64,000 nucleotides of DNA from Actinosynnema sp040640215 (GTDB taxonomy: Bacteria; Actinomycetota; Actinomycetes; Mycobacteriales; Pseudonocardiaceae). Position 1 is the stretch's first letter. The number at the start of each line of letters is the position of its first letter. Made by a program: the position numbers and the translations under genes. Below are positions 61,520-64,000 of the stretch, piece by piece. Location of the stretch: the NCBI RefSeq assembly GCF_040640215.1, contig NZ_JBFABG010000016.1:1-64000 (forward strand). The letters run 5' to 3'. The notes beneath the pieces were generated by a model. The model was not told the origin of the DNA, ran no database searches, and was given only the letters and a program-made list of their open reading frames with translations.

Positions 61520-62527
61520 ATGACCTCATTGCTCGTGACCGGCGCGGCCGGTTTCATCGGTTCGCATTTCGTCCGCTATTGGACGGCGGCCCACCCCGAC
61601 GACGCGGTGGTCGCGCTGGACGCGCTCACCTACGCGGGCGTGCCGGCCAACCTCGACGCCGTCCGCGACCGGATCACCTTCGTGCACGGCGACATCGGCG
61701 ACACCCCGCTGGTCAGCGGACTGCTCGACGAGCACGACGTGGAGGTGGTCGTCAACTTCGCCGCCGAATCGCACAACAGCCTCGCGGTGCTGGACCCGGC
61801 CCGGTTCTTCCGGACCAACGTGCTGGGCACCCAGTCGCTGCTGGAGGCGGCCCGCCAGGTCGGGATCGGGCGGTTCCACCACGTCTCGACCTGCGAGGTG
61901 TACGGCGACCTGGCGCTGGACGCCGAGGAGGCGTTCACCGAGAGCAGTCCGTACCGGCCGCGCACGCCCTACAACGCGAGCAAGGCCGGCGGTGACCACG
62001 CGGTGCGCGCCTACCACGAGACGTTCGGCCTGCCGGTGAGCATCACCAACTGCGCCAACAACTACGGCTCGCACCAGTTCCCGGAGAAGGTGCTGCCGCT
62101 GTTCGTGACGCGCGCGCTGGACGGGGCGGAACTCCCGGTCTACCGGTCGAAGGACAACCGCCGGGAGTGGGTGCACGCCGTGGACCACTGCCGCGCCATC
62201 GACGTGGTGCTGGAGCGCGGTCGGGTCGGCGAGACCTACCACGTCGGCACCGGCGACGAGGCGAGCGTGGAGCAGTTGGCCGACCTGGTGCTGGACGAAC
62301 TGGGCAAGGGCCCCGAGTTGAAGACGACCGTCGCCGACCGGCCCGGCCACGACCGGCGCTACCTGCTGGACTCCTCGCGAATCCGGGAGGAGCTGGGCTG
62401 GGAGCCGACCATCCCGTTCGAGGAGGGCGTCCGCGACACGATCCGCTGGTACGCCGACAACCGCTCGTGGTGGGAGCCGCTGCGCGCCCGCAGCCCGGTG
62501 ACCGAGGGCGGGTGGGCGCGGTCGTGA
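61520..62527 (+). CDS. rfbB: dTDP-glucose 4,6-dehydratase
   Basis: 335 residues, full length. NAD-binding GAAGFIGSHFVRYW, ALDALTYAGVPANL, FAAESHNSLAVLDP (family usually HVDRS), STCEVYGDL (family STDEVYG), YNASKAGGDH with the YxxxK pair, and NNYGSHQFPEKVLPLFV. It makes dTDP-4-keto-6-deoxyglucose, the first committed deoxysugar step. HN in place of VD and C in place of D in two motifs mark a secondary-metabolism branch; the Cys replaces the catalytic Asp, so activity needs care. Divergent from the glycosyltransferase. Confidence 0.85.
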   Translation: MTSLLVTGAAGFIGSHFVRYWTAAHPDDAVVALDALTYAGVPANLDAVRDRITFVHGDIGDTPLVSGLLDEHDVEVVVNFAAESHNSLAVLDPARFFRTNVLGTQSLLEAARQVGIGRFHHVSTCEVYGDLALDAEEAFTESSPYRPRTPYNASKAGGDHAVRAYHETFGLPVSITNCANNYGSHQFPEKVLPLFVTRALDGAELPVYRSKDNRREWVHAVDHCRAIDVVLERGRVGETYHVGTGDEASVEQLADLVLDELGKGPELKTTVADRPGHDRRYLLDSSRIREELGWEPTIPFEEGVRDTIRWYADNRSWWEPLRARSPVTEGGWARS

Positions 62528-62548
62528 CCCGCGCGGCCGGGCGGGTGC

Positions 62549-64000
62549 TCACGCCCGCCCGGCCAGCTCCTCCGGGGAGAGCACGGTGAGGCGCTGCTCC
62601 CCGTCGCGCAGCACCCAGCCGACGATCGCCGACGCGACCCGCTCGGTCGGCACGGTCCCGACGCGGCCCATCGGACCGTTCGACATGTCGGTCCACATCT
62701 TCGGTGCGCGGGCGAGCAGGACGCGCAGCCCGTGGTGGTCGGCGCAGTACCGGCCGAGCGCTTCCAGCGCCGCCTTCGCCATCACGTACTGGGGCCGCCC
62801 GGCCGGGGTGTCCAGGACCGCGCCGGAGGACAGCACGGCCAGCCACGCGCCGGGCCGGAGGTGCGCCAGGGCGGCGGTCAGGGGCAGCAGCGCCGAGGTC
62901 GCGCTGGTGTCCAGGAACCCGCGCAGGCCGGGCACCTCGTCGACGTGCAGGGAGGCCACCGGGATCGGCGGGCCGGCCGACAGCACCAGGCCGTCCAGCC
63001 GGACCCCCTGCCCGGCCAGCAGGTCGAACGCGGCGCGGACCGCGTCCGGGTCGGTGGCGTCCAGCCGCACCGGCCGGACCGCGTCGCCGAACTCGCGGCG
63101 CAGCGCCGCCACCGCCCCGGCCGTGCGCTCGGTGGCCCACACCGTCGCGCCCTGCGCGGCCAGCACGGACACCACGTGCGAGCCGATCCCGCGACTGCCG
63201 CCGACGACCAGGACGTGTTTGCCCGCCAACGCCTCGCCGGCGGGCAGCACCGAGGTCGCGGTCCGCCGGGTCGGTCCGGGCACCGGTCGGCGCTGGAACG
63301 CCCGGATCTCGGCTTCCACCGGACCGGTCACCGCGTCGACCACGACCGCGCCGGACCGCTCGTCGGCCGTGCGCACCTCGGCGCGGTAGCGACCGGTGGC
63401 CGCCCCGTCGCCGCGACGCAACCGCAGGCCCGAGACCAGCGCGTCCCGTCCGGGGATCGTCATGCCCGACAGCCGACTCGTCCACGCCAGCGCGCCGAGC
63501 AGCCACGGCGGCACCGCGTCGGCTCCCAGCCGGTGCGCGAGCTGCCGCAGTCCCGCCGGGTCCGGCACGCCGTACGGACCGTCCAGCCGGGACCCCTTCG
63601 GGTGTGCGGCGATGCCGTCGGCCTCGGGCTCCCCCGGCAGCGCCACCGCCGCCGGGAACACCTCCGCCGCGTCCGGGTCACCGGTCGTCAGCGCGATCGA
63701 CATCGCGGTCACGTCTCCGCGCCGCACCGAAACCGACGTCCCGTCCACCACCACGCGGTGTGCCGCGTCGACCGCCACCGGCTGCGCGAACCGCGCGGTC
63801 ACGCCGACCACGCGGGCCAGCACGTCCGCCGGTACCGGGGCCAAGGCCGCGAGCACGCCCAGCGCGTCGTGCGCGGTCGGCGCACCGGACGGCGTGCGCC
63901 GGGCGTAGGACACGTCGACGTGCGACGGGTTGTGGTCACCGCTCGCCGCCGCGAACGCCGCGACGTCCGTGGCGGTCAGGCGGAACGAGCGCTCAGCGGA
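62549..64000 (-). CDS. MaoC-like dehydratase fused to SDR ketoreductase, N-terminus off the window
   Basis: 483 residues visible; the frame is open at the right edge. The first part is a hot-dog fold with the MaoC hydratase motif (FAAASGDHNPSHVD, then PSGAPTAHDALGVLAAL). After about 250 residues comes an SDR domain: VLVVGGSRGIGSHVVSVLA, catalytic Ser in VLSSGAVL, and YVMAK (YxxxK). Both halves look intact. Such fusions act on acyl thioesters in polyketide-like or lipid pathways. It converges with rfbB. Confidence 0.8.
   Translation of the reverse strand, partial: SAERSFRLTATDVAAFAAASGDHNPSHVDVSYARRTPSGAPTAHDALGVLAALAPVPADVLARVVGVTARFAQPVAVDAAHRVVVDGTSVSVRRGDVTAMSIALTTGDPDAAEVFPAAVALPGEPEADGIAAHPKGSRLDGPYGVPDPAGLRQLAHRLGADAVPPWLLGALAWTSRLSGMTIPGRDALVSGLRLRRGDGAATGRYRAEVRTADERSGAVVVDAVTGPVEAEIRAFQRRPVPGPTRRTATSVLPAGEALAGKHVLVVGGSRGIGSHVVSVLAAQGATVWATERTAGAVAALRREFGDAVRPVRLDATDPDAVRAAFDLLAGQGVRLDGLVLSAGPPIPVASLHVDEVPGLRGFLDTSATSALLPLTAALAHLRPGAWLAVLSSGAVLDTPAGRPQYVMAKAALEALGRYCADHHGLRVLLARAPKMWTDMSNGPMGRVGTVPTERVASAIVGWVLRDGEQRLTVLSPEELAGRA

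Noticed and set aside
1..64000. CRISPR array or rRNA genes
   Set aside because: No regularly spaced identical repeats of 25-40 bases and no rRNA-like sequence were seen.

Overview
The window is high-GC DNA from an actinomycete. A Pseudonocardiaceae-type genome (Saccharothrix, Actinosynnema or Lentzea) fits best. The evidence is strong G/C bias at third codon positions, GTG starts, GTGA/ATGA translational coupling, a WhiB-like protein, DUF2630 and YqeB-family genes, a SpdB/TraB-type conjugation module, and an RsbRST stressosome operon. The genus is an inference.

Bases 1-48,360 are one large accessory island that ends in a tRNA-Leu(GAG) gene. Bases 48,443-64,000 read as ordinary chromosome.

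(1) 1-17,064 is a defence and transposon zone. It holds an HNH-type protein cut by the left edge; a NACHT STAND ATPase whose frame continues past a TGA; a protein with two RusA-like domains; a decayed IetS-type subtilase fused to a scrap of IS701 transposase; a Tn7-like tnsA-tnsB-tnsC-tniQ module; two convergent HEPN-like genes; and a second HNH protein that ends exactly at an IS256 element. A 78-79 bp iteron-like leader occurs before tnsA and before the second HNH gene, with a partial inverted copy at the left edge.

(2) 17,065-30,513 contains a complete IS256, a large STAND ATPase, a complete IS3-family element with a 3-bp target duplication, another RX4H (HEPN-like) protein, fragments of an Mrr-like nuclease and a UvrD-like helicase, and an apparent two-gene operon: a PD-(D/E)XK nuclease with a zinc finger, then a STAND protein with about eleven 36-residue repeats.

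(3) 30,581-34,950 has two related serine recombinases around an unknown gene.

(4) 35,008-48,377 is a probable integrative and conjugative element (AICE-like). A 19-bp direct repeat (17 of 19 identical) that includes the tRNA-Leu 3' end bounds it. Cargo is a low-GC protein kinase and a HEPN protein. The backbone is regulators with Nudix-like boxes, a cupin, an XRE repressor, a small HTH protein, a WhiB-like protein, two membrane proteins, an FtsK-like transfer ATPase and a large serine recombinase that ends inside the tRNA gene. I see no replication gene.

(5) 48,443-64,000: a decayed beta-barrel gene, a six-gene coupled stressosome operon (RsbR, RsbS, RsbT, ATPase-PP2C, hybrid kinase with a degenerate receiver, REC-PP2C phosphatase), an SRPBCC protein, DUF2630, McrBC with mcrB broken by a frameshift and an amber codon, small membrane proteins, YqeB, and the edge of a biosynthetic cluster (glycosyltransferase, dTDP-glucose 4,6-dehydratase, MaoC-SDR fusion).

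Several defence genes (NACHT, IetS, McrB) carry single in-frame stops, so much of the immune repertoire looks recently inactivated or in turnover.
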